This document shows positions 1 to 8,099 of a stretch of DNA of 61,270 nt, one piece after another (position 1 is the first letter of the stretch; each line of letters begins with the position of its first letter). The position numbers were made by a program, and so were the translations under genes. Below the pieces are notes generated by a model. That model saw only the letters and a program-made list of their open reading frames with translations, did not search any database and had not been told where the DNA came from. This stretch comes from Thermoplasmatota archaeon (lineage in GTDB: Archaea; Thermoplasmatota; E2; UBA202; JdFR-43), in the NCBI GenBank assembly GCA_029258955.1, contig JAPDJT010000003.1:1-61270 (forward strand), in the 5' to 3' direction.

Positions 1-418
1 CCACGCGGCGTCGCTGGGTCAGGCTTTCGCCCATTGCCCAAGATTCCCCCCTGCTGCCTCCCGTAGGAGTCGGGCCCGTGTCTCAGTGCCCGTGTGGCCG
101 ACCACCCTCTCAGGCCGGCTACCCGTCTTAGCCTTGGTGGGCCGTTACCCCACCAACTAGCTGATGGGCCGCGAGCCCCTCCCCAGGCAGGAGCTTGCTA
201 TGCAGAGGCCCCCTTTCATCACCAAGCTTGCGCTTGGTGACTTTATCCGGTATTAGCCATCCTTTCGGATGGTTATCCCAGACCCGGGGATAGGTTACTC
301 ACGTATTACTCACCCGTCTGCCGCGGTACTTGGGAGAAAACTCCCTTTCCCGCACGACTTGCATGGGTTAAGCGCGCCGCTAGCGTTCGCCCTGAGCCAG
401 GATCAAACCCTCAGGAAA
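1..418 (-). rRNA. 16S ribosomal RNA, 5' part (cut by window edge)
   Basis: The reverse complement carries the conserved 5' landmark GGTTTGATCCTGGCTCAG at about 391-409. It also carries the universal 338-region segment CTCCTACGGGAGGCAGCAG around 52-70. Position 1 corresponds to about E. coli 16S position 400, so roughly the first quarter of the gene is present and the rest lies before the window. The mature 5' end near 418 is estimated by alignment to E. coli. The gene is far richer in G/C than the surrounding DNA, as expected for a thermophile. Transcription runs leftwards from the promoters at 499-589. Confidence 0.97.
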
Positions 419-467
419 AATTTATAAACATTAATACTTATAGGGCCCCATTACGGACGCTATTCAA

Positions 468-479
468 TTTTCAAAGAAC
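468..479 (-). promoter_or_regulatory. boxA-like antitermination element in the rRNA leader
   Basis: The minus strand reads GTTCTTTGAAAA about 50 nt before the 16S 5' end. This matches the boxA element of bacterial rRNA leaders, which recruits NusB/NusE for antitermination. The call rests on sequence similarity and position only. Confidence 0.5.
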
Positions 480-498
480 ATAATTAACCTAAATTTAA

Positions 499-526
499 AT
501 TATAAAATTAATCTTAATTTTGTCAA
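499..526 (-). promoter_or_regulatory. rRNA operon promoter, proximal
   Basis: On the minus strand, TTGACA (526-521) and TATAAT (504-499) are separated by exactly 16 nt. Both hexamers are perfect sigma-70 consensus. The site lies about 80 nt upstream of the 16S 5' end, the expected place for a strong rRNA promoter. Confidence 0.85.
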
Positions 527-561
527 GAGTTATTCAAAGATCTTAAAGACAGCAATATACA

Positions 562-589
562 ATTATAATCTTATAAAATTTTTTGTCAA
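562..589 (-). promoter_or_regulatory. rRNA operon promoter, distal
   Basis: This is a second TTGACA (589-584), 16 nt spacer, TATAAT (567-562) on the minus strand, 63 nt upstream of the proximal promoter. The identical architecture makes a tandem P1/P2 pair, as in many rRNA operons. Confidence 0.8.
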
Positions 590-629
590 GACCTCTTTAA
601 ATTCTAAATTTTATCAAATATCTAATACT

Positions 630-1895
630 TTAAAAAGTTATGCAATTTTTACCTTTGTTTTTTGATTCATAAAGTTTACGATCTGCAAAAATTACCATTT
701 CCTTTAAAGAATCTTTAAGATCTAACTCAACTCCCATAGATATAGTATATTTAATTTTTAAATCTTCTTTTAAATCTTTCAAATATACAGTAATTTTTAA
801 TATATTTTCTTCTATATATTTTCTAAATTTTTCTAAATATTCTAAAAGCTTTTCTTTTTTTTCATACCTTATAAATAAAGTAAATTCTTCACCTCCTGTG
901 CGAGCAATTAAATCACTCTCTCTTCTAAAAAAATTTCTCAAATGTTTAGCAAAATCTTTCAAAACTTCATCCCCTATATCATGTCCATAAGTATCATTAA
1001 TTTTTTTAAAATCATCTATATCTATGATTATACAAGCTAATTTAAAACCATATCTTTTAGCAAGTTTCCATAACTTTGGAGCTTCTTCAAAAAAATATCT
1101 CCGATTATAAAGACCTGTGAGAGGATCTTTAAATGCATAAAATTCTAATTCATTTATAATATCTAACATCTCTATAGTGTTATTTACTCTTACCATAAAT
1201 TCTTCTTTACTAAAAGGCTTACTAAGAAAATCATTAGCACCTGCTTTTAAAAGAACAGGTATCATATTAGTTTTAATAACTCCTGAAACTACAATAATTC
1301 CTACTTCATTTTTTTTAAACTTTTCTCTAATAGAATATATAAGTTCAACAGTATCTTCATCTGGCAAATAATAATCTAAAATCATTAATCTAATATCTGG
1401 ATATTTATTTAATATTTCTAAAGCTTCTGAACCTCGCGATGTCTCGAATACTTGAAAAAGCATATTTTTTAAAATTTTTTTCATTAAAAGCCTGTCTGCT
1501 TGAGAATCATCTACAATAAGGATCTTTGTTTTTTTATTCCTTAAAGCCCTGGAAACAGCATAGATAATATGATCTGTTATATTAGGTATACCTTTAACTA
1601 AATAGTCTATCACACCTTTTTCAAGAATCTCCTCTCTAAGTTTCTCATCATAAGATGCAGTTAAAACAATGGTAGGAACTTTATTTTTTATTAAAAAATC
1701 AATGGCTTCTCCATGTTCTGCATCTGGAAGATGATAATCACAAATAGATAATAAATAAGTATTCTCTTTTAATGCTTTTTCTAATTCTTCAAAATTCATC
1801 ACAAGCACTGTTTCTATTCCTATCTTTTCTTTTATTAGTTTAGAAAGAACCTTTAAAACAAATTTGTCATCATCAACTAAAAGAATTTGTGCCAT
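630..1895 (-). CDS. Response regulator with two receiver domains and a diguanylate cyclase (GGDEF) domain
   Basis: Predicted cytoplasmic c-di-GMP synthase (421 aa) controlled by phosphorylation. Receiver 1 (about 1-120) has the acidic pocket VDDD and phospho-acceptor D53. Receiver 2 (about 122-245) has VDDS and D174. The C-terminal domain has DPLTGLYNRR and the active-site motif GGEEF at 334-338. An RESD inhibitory-site motif lies five residues before GGEEF, so product inhibition is likely. The REC-REC-GGDEF order is that of PleD-type regulators. No partner kinase lies beside it. The gene ends 211 nt from the 16S gene and starts 2 nt after the radical SAM gene upstream, so the two are probably co-transcribed. 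Confidence 0.9.
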   Translation of the reverse strand: MAQILLVDDDKFVLKVLSKLIKEKIGIETVLVMNFEELEKALKENTYLLSICDYHLPDAEHGEAIDFLIKNKVPTIVLTASYDEKLREEILEKGVIDYLVKGIPNITDHIIYAVSRALRNKKTKILIVDDSQADRLLMKKILKNMLFQVFETSRGSEALEILNKYPDIRLMILDYYLPDEDTVELIYSIREKFKKNEVGIIVVSGVIKTNMIPVLLKAGANDFLSKPFSKEEFMVRVNNTIEMLDIINELEFYAFKDPLTGLYNRRYFFEEAPKLWKLAKRYGFKLACIIIDIDDFKKINDTYGHDIGDEVLKDFAKHLRNFFRRESDLIARTGGEEFTLFIRYEKKEKLLEYLEKFRKYIEENILKITVYLKDLKEDLKIKYTISMGVELDLKDSLKEMVIFADRKLYESKNKGKNCITF

Positions 1896-1897
1896 TT

Positions 1898-4264
1898 TTA
1901 AACTTCTTTTTTAATTATAAAGTATTCTAATGGATTTTTAAATTTTACTTTTTCTTTTAAAAATTTCAAAATAGAAAAATTATTTTTAGAAACTATAATT
2001 CTATAAAAATTTTTTTCTTTTTCAATTTTTACTTCATTATCAAAAATTTTATCTAAAACATTATTTTTAAAAATTGGAATAATTTTAAAAATTATTTTGT
2101 CTTTTTTAGGACATGAAGGTTTTTCTTCTCTTTCATAAATTTCCTTAATTTTCAAACCATTATATAATTTAAGATTTTTGAGTTTTTTAGAAAGCCCTTT
2201 CTTATATATAGCAAAAGCTATAAATTCTTTTTCTGAAATTATCCCTACAGGTAAAGCATTATTTACTATCATTTTAGGGTGAGGATGAAATCCTGAAGTA
2301 TAAACAAGTGGTATCCCTAAACGATTAAAATACAAAATAAAAAGCCTTATTATTTCTAATTGAGAAAGAAAAATTGCTTTTCCCTTTTTGGTATAATAAA
2401 TTTCATACCAAACTTCTTTCTTTTCTTCAAAAAGGGAAACTTTCTGTTCTTTGGAAATTTTCTTTTTAAAATTTTTAATATCTTCAATATCTTTAACAAT
2501 ATCTTTAATAAGTATATTTTTAATTTCTCCATTACAACTACCGCATTGATTACATTTTTCCCATCTGCAATCTTTTGTAATCTCCTCTTTATATGCTTTC
2601 TCTCTTTCTTTTATTAAAAATCCCTTCGAAATTCTTAAATCTATGTGATCCCATGGAAGTTCTTCTTCTTGTTTTCTTTCTCTCAAATAATTTTCTAAAT
2701 TTATTCCTAAATCTTTTGCTGTATTTTTCCATAATGCAAAATCAAAATATTCTTTCCATCCATCAAGTCTTGCTCCTCTTCTATAAACTTCTTCTATTAA
2801 GTTTGCTAAATTTCTATCTCCTCTTGCAATAACACCTTCTAAAAAACTTTGCTCAGGCTGATGGTATTTCAATGCTTTTTTAAGCCTTTTTTTCAAAAAA
2901 TTTATTTTTTCATAAGTTTCTTCAAGAGATATCTGTCTTTCCCACTGAAAGGGTGTATGTGCTTTAGGAATAAAAGTAGAAACTGAAATAATTATATTTA
3001 TTTTTGGGAAAAATTTTTTAATATTCTTATAAATTTTAACTATTCCTTCTAAATCTTCTTCTCTTTCTGTTGGAAGTCCTATCATAAAATATAGTTTTAC
3101 TCTTTTCCATCCAAGTTTATATGCAATTCCTATATCTCTAAAAAGCCCTTTTATATTTATATCTTTATTTATAACTTTTCTTAATCTTTCTGTTCCTGCC
3201 TCTGGTGCAAAAGTTAAACCACTTTTTCTCCCAAGTTTTATAAACTCTAAAATTTCTTCATCAATACTTCCTACCCTTAAGGATGGCATAGAAAAAGCAT
3301 ATTTCCTAAAAATTTCTTTCTCATAAAATCTTTCTTTTAAAAGATTTAACAAATTTTTTAAAAGAGTATAATCTCCTATTGAAAGAGACATTAAAGAAAT
3401 TTCGGTATAACCTGTGTTCTTAATATTTTTCTCAATCTGTTCTATGATATAATTTGGAGTCTTTTCTCTTACAGGACGATAATAAAAACTTGCTTCACAA
3501 AATCTGCAACCTCTTGTGCAACCACGAGCTACTTCAAGAGGAATTCTATCATGAGCTAAAGGAATAAGGGGAATACCAAATTCCCAGAAATATTCTTTTT
3601 TATTTAAATCTTTTATTATTCTTCTTTTTACTTTATTTTTAAGAATTGGAACATATACTCCTTCAATTTGAGAAAGTTCTTCTAAAAGTTTATTTTTCTT
3701 TTTGTAATTTTTCTTCCACCATTTTATTTTTTCAAGAATTTCAAAAATAATCTCTTCTCCATCTCCTATTACTATAGCATCAAAAAATTCAGCAATTGGT
3801 TCCGGATTTCCACAACCTGGTCCACCTCCTAAAACAATAGGATCTTCCTCTTTTCTGTGAATAGCTCTAAATGGTATTCCTGATAGATCTAAGATATTTA
3901 AAATACCTGTTACTGAAAGTTCGTAAGGATAAGTTATTCCAATTATATCAAATTCTTTTAAAGGTTTTCTATAATTTAAACTAAGAAGAGGGAATTTTAT
4001 TTTTTTTAATTCTTTTTCAAAATCTGGAGCTACAGAAAAAACAAGATCAGCTAAATAATCAGGATGTTTATTAATTAAAAAAGCTAAAATATTAATTCCA
4101 AGATGAGATCTACCAATTTCGTAAAGATCAGGATAACCTAAACAAATTTTTAATTGAGTCTTTTCCCAATCTTTTTTAGAATAAAATGGCTCCTCTCCAA
4201 GATATCTTGAAGGCTTTTTAATTTTAATTAAAATGGAAAAGGGATAATCTTTAATTTTTTTCAT
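1898..4264 (-). CDS. Radical SAM protein (TIGR03960 type) with C-terminal DUF2344 domain
   Basis: 788 aa. The N-terminal third resembles the B12-binding-like fold of this family (GGGPGCGNPEP). The radical SAM core follows with the cluster motif CTRGCRFC at about residues 248-256, where three cysteines bind the 4Fe-4S cluster. A small cysteine group (CRWEKCNQCGSC) lies near 585, before the last about 200 residues, which match DUF2344/TIGR03936. In many bacteria the two parts are adjacent or fused, often near ribonuclease G/E genes; the reaction is not known. It is divergent from the DUF429 gene with 19 nt between the starts, so any promoter must lie inside one of the coding regions. Confidence 0.85.
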   Translation of the reverse strand: MKKIKDYPFSILIKIKKPSRYLGEEPFYSKKDWEKTQLKICLGYPDLYEIGRSHLGINILAFLINKHPDYLADLVFSVAPDFEKELKKIKFPLLSLNYRKPLKEFDIIGITYPYELSVTGILNILDLSGIPFRAIHRKEEDPIVLGGGPGCGNPEPIAEFFDAIVIGDGEEIIFEILEKIKWWKKNYKKKNKLLEELSQIEGVYVPILKNKVKRRIIKDLNKKEYFWEFGIPLIPLAHDRIPLEVARGCTRGCRFCEASFYYRPVREKTPNYIIEQIEKNIKNTGYTEISLMSLSIGDYTLLKNLLNLLKERFYEKEIFRKYAFSMPSLRVGSIDEEILEFIKLGRKSGLTFAPEAGTERLRKVINKDINIKGLFRDIGIAYKLGWKRVKLYFMIGLPTEREEDLEGIVKIYKNIKKFFPKINIIISVSTFIPKAHTPFQWERQISLEETYEKINFLKKRLKKALKYHQPEQSFLEGVIARGDRNLANLIEEVYRRGARLDGWKEYFDFALWKNTAKDLGINLENYLRERKQEEELPWDHIDLRISKGFLIKEREKAYKEEITKDCRWEKCNQCGSCNGEIKNILIKDIVKDIEDIKNFKKKISKEQKVSLFEEKKEVWYEIYYTKKGKAIFLSQLEIIRLFILYFNRLGIPLVYTSGFHPHPKMIVNNALPVGIISEKEFIAFAIYKKGLSKKLKNLKLYNGLKIKEIYEREEKPSCPKKDKIIFKIIPIFKNNVLDKIFDNEVKIEKEKNFYRIIVSKNNFSILKFLKEKVKFKNPLEYFIIKKEV

Positions 4265-4283
4265 AATTTTAAAAATTTAATAT

Positions 4284-4952
4284 ATGTTTTATTTTTTAGG
4301 AATAGATATTGCAGGTAGTAAAAATACATGGGTTGTGGCTTTAAAAAAAGATAAAGATTTCTTAAAAATATGTCCTTTATTATCCTTAAAATCTCCTTCT
4401 AATCCTTCTTATATAAAAGATTTTTTTCCAATAATAGAATTTTGCGAAAAAAATAAGGTTTTAGCAGTAGGAATAGACGCTCCTTTAAGTTTTTCTTTAA
4501 AAGATAAAAAAGGATTTAGAACATCAGATAAAGCACTTAAAAGCATGCTTCCAAAAAAAGCAAAATCTTGGGTAGTCTCTTATCATACACTTATGGCTGT
4601 GCCTATAAGAGCATTACTTCTTAGTGAAGCTCTTTCTCCTTACTGTGGAACTATAATTGAAACTCATCCAAGAGCAAGTTTTTATTTCTGTCTTCCTGAA
4701 GAAAAAAAAGATCTTGCTTTTTTTTATAAAAAAGAAAATCTTGATAAAAATGAAAAATTTTTACTTGATTGGTTAAAAAATAAATTTAAGCTCTGTATAG
4801 AATTTAAACTTAAACTTATTGAAGGAATTTTGGATGCTATCTTATGTGCTTTAGCTGGATATTTTTATCATAAAATGCCAGAAAAACTTATATTTTTGCC
4901 AGTAAATAGCAATTTAAAAGGTTTTGGTCCTTTTGTAGTTATCTCCTTTTAA
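4284..4952 (+). CDS. DUF429 family protein
   Basis: 222 aa. The N-terminus FLGIDIAGSKNTWVV has the G-x-D start typical of DUF429, a family with an RNase H-like/actin-like fold and no established reaction. Conserved-looking acidic positions are D8 and GIDAPL near residue 63. The segment ETHPRASFYF near 130 is also characteristic. There is no signal peptide or membrane segment. It is divergent from the radical SAM gene and 61 nt upstream of mreB on the same strand. The family call is from memory of its motifs. Confidence 0.7.
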   Translation: MFYFLGIDIAGSKNTWVVALKKDKDFLKICPLLSLKSPSNPSYIKDFFPIIEFCEKNKVLAVGIDAPLSFSLKDKKGFRTSDKALKSMLPKKAKSWVVSYHTLMAVPIRALLLSEALSPYCGTIIETHPRASFYFCLPEEKKDLAFFYKKENLDKNEKFLLDWLKNKFKLCIEFKLKLIEGILDAILCALAGYFYHKMPEKLIFLPVNSNLKGFGPFVVISF

Positions 4953-5013
4953 AATTTAAAAACTAATTTAAAATTATTTTTAATAATATTTAAAATATAA
5001 AAGGAGAAAAAAG

Positions 5014-6045
5014 ATGTTATCTAAATTTTTAAATTGGTTTTCTAAAGATTTAGCTATAGATCTTGGAACTGCAAATACTTTAATCTATTTAAAAGGTAAA
5101 GGAATAATTCTTACAGAACCTTCAGTAGTTGCAATAAAAGAAGATGGAAGATATAAAAGAGTTTTAGCTGTAGGTGAAGAAGCCAAAAAAATGCTTGGCA
5201 AAACCCCAGGAAATATAAAAGCTATAAGACCATTAAGAGAAGGAGTTATTGCTGATTTTGAGGTTACAGAAGCTATGATAAAATATTTTATTCAAAAAGT
5301 TCATAACAGAGGATATTTTGTAAAGCCAAGAGTTATTATAAGTGTCCCTTCTGGAACAACTCAAGTTGAAAGAAGAGCTGTTAAAGAAAGTGCTGAAGGA
5401 GCTGGAGCTAGAGAAGTTTATTTAATTGAAGAACCTATGGCTGCAGCAATAGGTGCAGGACTTCCTGTTACAGAACCATTGGCTAATATGATTGTAGATA
5501 TAGGTGGAGGAACTACTGAAGTTGCTATTATTTCCTTAGGCGGAATTGTAGTTAGTCATTCTTTAAAAGTAGCAGGAGATAAAATTGACGAAGCTATTTC
5601 TCAATATATTAAAAGAAAATACAATTTGCTTATTGGAGAGGCTACTGCAGAATATGTAAAAATTCAAATAGGAAATGTTTTGCCTGAAGAACCTTATGAA
5701 ACTATAGAAATAAAAGGCAGAGATTTAGTAACAGGTATACCTAAAACTATTACTCTTTCTTCTAAAGAAGTTCAAGAAGCTATTAGAGAACCTATAGATT
5801 TAATTTTACAGGTTATTAAGCAAGTTTTAGAAGAAACTCCTCCAGAATTAGCTGCAGACATGGTAGATAGGGGAATAGTTCTTTCTGGTGGAGGAGCACT
5901 TCTTAAGAATTTAGATAAATTAATTACTCAAGAAACAGGTTTAGAAGTAAGGATCGCTGAAAATCCTTTTACTTGTGTAGCTATAGGAGCAGGAAAAGCT
6001 CTTGATGAAATTGAAACACTTAAAGAAGTTATGGTTGAAGTTTAA
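5014..6045 (+). CDS. mreB: Rod shape-determining protein MreB
   Basis: Actin-like ATPase (343 aa, the family's usual length) that forms membrane-bound filaments guiding peptidoglycan synthesis. The phosphate-1 motif [10 protein letters not shown] (about 16-25), the phosphate-2 region [10 protein letters not shown] and the adenosine motif LSGGGALL are all present. The amphipathic start [12 protein letters not shown] fits a membrane-binding helix. AAAAGGAGA eight nt before the ATG is a strong ribosome binding site. No mreC/mreD follows, so mreB stands alone; its 3' end overlaps the convergent YHS-like gene by 17 nt. Confidence 0.97.
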   Translation: MLSKFLNWFSKDLAIDLGTANTLIYLKGKGIILTEPSVVAIKEDGRYKRVLAVGEEAKKMLGKTPGNIKAIRPLREGVIADFEVTEAMIKYFIQKVHNRGYFVKPRVIISVPSGTTQVERRAVKESAEGAGAREVYLIEEPMAAAIGAGLPVTEPLANMIVDIGGGTTEVAIISLGGIVVSHSLKVAGDKIDEAISQYIKRKYNLLIGEATAEYVKIQIGNVLPEEPYETIEIKGRDLVTGIPKTITLSSKEVQEAIREPIDLILQVIKQVLEETPPELAADMVDRGIVLSGGGALLKNLDKLITQETGLEVRIAENPFTCVAIGAGKALDEIETLKEVMVEV

Positions 6046-6298
6046 GCTTTTTTTGTAAAAAATCATTTAAACATTTTTTTGAACAAAAATAATATTTTTT
6101 TCCATTAATTTCTACCTTTATAGCTTCTTCTTTTCTAATATAAGTTTGACAATTTTCATCTAAAACAAATTCTGTAACTGATTCTTTGGGTTTATTTAAA
6201 AGAAGTCTTTTTTTTCTTTTAAAAAAATACCAATAAATAAAAATTAAAAGAGCTACACAAATCAAAAATTTCATATGTTTTACTTTAAACCTATTCAA
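6029..6298 (-). CDS. Small membrane-anchored YHS/TRASH-like metal-binding protein
   Basis: 89 aa. One hydrophobic segment (about 10-27) is followed by a basic stretch. A C-terminal domain has CQTY ... [11 protein letters not shown], the cysteine pattern of YHS/TRASH-type metal-binding modules (PP0621-like). It probably binds a metal near the inner membrane surface; the role is unknown. It overlaps folK upstream by 8 nt, so it is the last gene of a dapL-folK unit, and its 3' end overlaps mreB on the other strand. Confidence 0.6.
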   Translation of the reverse strand: MNRFKVKHMKFLICVALLIFIYWYFFKRKKRLLLNKPKESVTEFVLDENCQTYIRKEEAIKVEINGKKYYFCSKKCLNDFLQKKLKLQP

Positions 6299-6761
6299 AA
6301 ATTTTACAATTACTTTCTTTATAAATTTCTATTAAAGGTTTTTTTAAAATTGGATGAACCCAGTTAGATATTACTTCTAAAGAAGGTATTATTACAAAAT
6401 CTCTTTTGTGCATATAGGGATGAGGAATAGTTAAGGTTTTTGAATCTATTATTAAATCTTCATAAAAGATTATATCTATGTCTATAATACGATCTTCATA
6501 AGTATTTTTTCTTTTTAATAATTTTCTTCCCATTTTAGATTCAATTTTTTTTATCTCAAATATTAAAGCCCAAGGAGAAAGTGATGTTTCTCCAAGCAAG
6601 ATTATATTTAAGAAAAAATTAGAGCTTTGAAAACCCCAAGGTTTACTTTTATAAATACGGGAGAGTTTTATTATTTTTAAAGGCAATTTTTCAAGATATT
6701 TTAGAGCTCTTTTTATGTTTTTTTGACGATTACCTAAATTACTTCCTAAGCTTAAAACAAT
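6291..6761 (-). CDS. folK: 2-amino-4-hydroxy-6-hydroxymethyldihydropteridine pyrophosphokinase, with probable ATT start
   Basis: Folate pathway: pyrophosphoryl transfer from ATP to 6-hydroxymethyl-dihydropterin. The first ATG (6686) would give 131 aa and lose the family's substrate loop. The same frame stays open upstream and encodes VLSLGSNLGNRQKNIKRAL, the conserved HPPK N-terminus. The only plausible initiator there is ATT at 6761-6759, giving 156 aa, the usual length. No ATG, GTG or TTG occurs in frame between this motif and well inside dapL. ATT starts 5 nt after the dapL stop codon, which suggests translational coupling. Further HPPK motifs include SKPWGFQSSNFFLN, the catalytic EDRIIDIDI and PHPYMHKRDFV. 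Confidence 0.85.
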   Translation of the reverse strand: MVLSLGSNLGNRQKNIKRALKYLEKLPLKIIKLSRIYKSKPWGFQSSNFFLNIILLGETSLSPWALIFEIKKIESKMGRKLLKRKNTYEDRIIDIDIIFYEDLIIDSKTLTIPHPYMHKRDFVIIPSLEVISNWVHPILKKPLIEIYKESNCKIFE

Positions 6762-6766
6762 TTTTT

Positions 6767-7924
6767 TTAAAGTTGCAGGGTAGATAGTCTTTGAACTGCT
6801 TCCCTTAATCTTTCTTCTCCTACAGTTAAAGCTATTCTAAAATAACCTTCTCCAAAGTTTCCAAATCCAATGCCTGGAGTAACTACCAGTCCTATCTCTT
6901 GAAGAACTTTTTTACAAAATTCTTGAGAAGATATGTTCTTAGGAGTTTTTACCCAAAGATAGAATGTAGCATTAGGTTTTTTGAATTCATAACCCAGTTT
7001 TTGAAGTTCTGTAGCTAAAAAATCTCTTCTTTTTTTAAATACTTCAACTAAAGAAGGAACGATTTTTTCTAAATTATTTAATGCATAAGCTCCTGCTTCT
7101 TGAATAGCAGTGAAAACCCCTGAGTCTATATTACTTTTTACTTTAGCAAGAGCTGAGATTAAAAAACTATTTCCTATCGCAAATCCTATCCTCCATCCTG
7201 TCATACAAAAAGTTTTAGATAAACTGTGAAATTCAATAGCAACCTCTTTAGCTCCTTCTATCTCAAAAATACTTATAGGTGGTTCTTCATAATACATTTC
7301 TATATAAGCTGCATCATGAGCAACTATAAAATTATATTTCTTAGCAAGTTCTATTATTTCTTTAAAAAATTCCTTAATTGCAGTAGCTCCTGTAGGATTA
7401 TTAGGATAATTAAGCCATATAATTTTAGTTCTTTCTAATATATTTTGAGGAACTTTACTTAAATCAGGCAAAAAGTTATTTTCCCAAGTAAGTGGCATAT
7501 AGTGAGGAACACCATCTGTAAATATAGCTCCTAAATGATAAACAGGATAGGCAGGATCAGGACATAAAATCACATCATCAGGATTTATAAAAGCTATAGG
7601 AAAATGGGCAATACCTTCTTTGGAACCTATAAGTGCTATTATTTCTGTTTCTGGATCAAATGATATTCCAAACCTTCTTTTTATATACTTTGCACAGGCT
7701 TTTCTAAAAAATAAACTTCCTGTATTAGAAGGATATCTATGATATTCTGATTTTTCTAAAGCTTTTTTAGCTATTTCTACTATTTCATGAGGAGTTGGTA
7801 TATCTGGATCCCCTATACCTAAATCTATAACATCAACTCCTTCTTTAATTTTTTCATTTTTTAAACGATCAAGTTCTACAAAAAGATAAGGCGGAATCTT
7901 TTGAAGTCTTTTAGAAAGTTCCAT
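6767..7924 (-). CDS. dapL: LL-diaminopimelate aminotransferase
   Basis: PLP enzyme of class I/II aminotransferase fold (385 aa) converting tetrahydrodipicolinate directly to LL-diaminopimelate for lysine and peptidoglycan. The start LSKRLQKIPPYLFVELDRL and VIDLGIGDPDIPTP are typical of the DapL group. The PLP lysine is K237 in SLSKTFCMTGWR, and NYPNNPTG binds the substrate. AGGAGG stands 5 nt before the ATG. Other class I aminotransferases are similar, so substrate is inferred from subgroup resemblance. Downstream folK is probably coupled to its stop. Confidence 0.85.
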   Translation of the reverse strand: MELSKRLQKIPPYLFVELDRLKNEKIKEGVDVIDLGIGDPDIPTPHEIVEIAKKALEKSEYHRYPSNTGSLFFRKACAKYIKRRFGISFDPETEIIALIGSKEGIAHFPIAFINPDDVILCPDPAYPVYHLGAIFTDGVPHYMPLTWENNFLPDLSKVPQNILERTKIIWLNYPNNPTGATAIKEFFKEIIELAKKYNFIVAHDAAYIEMYYEEPPISIFEIEGAKEVAIEFHSLSKTFCMTGWRIGFAIGNSFLISALAKVKSNIDSGVFTAIQEAGAYALNNLEKIVPSLVEVFKKRRDFLATELQKLGYEFKKPNATFYLWVKTPKNISSQEFCKKVLQEIGLVVTPGIGFGNFGEGYFRIALTVGEERLREAVQRLSTLQL

Positions 7925-8099
7925 ATATCCTCCTATCTTATCCCTTTTCTTTTTAATAAATTCTAATCTATTTAGCTAATCAGGAAACTGTATCTTTAGT
8001 AAGTTTAACATATCTTATAGCATTTTTAGTTATTTTTAATCTTTTTTTTAACATATTAAAAAATTTACTCAAATTTATTTTTCAAGAAAGAAATCTTAA

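Noticed and set aside
7980-8054. 24-residue minus-strand frame between gyrA and dapL (MLKKRLKITKNAIRY...)
   Set aside because: No ribosome binding site and too short to judge; AT-rich chance frame is the simpler view.
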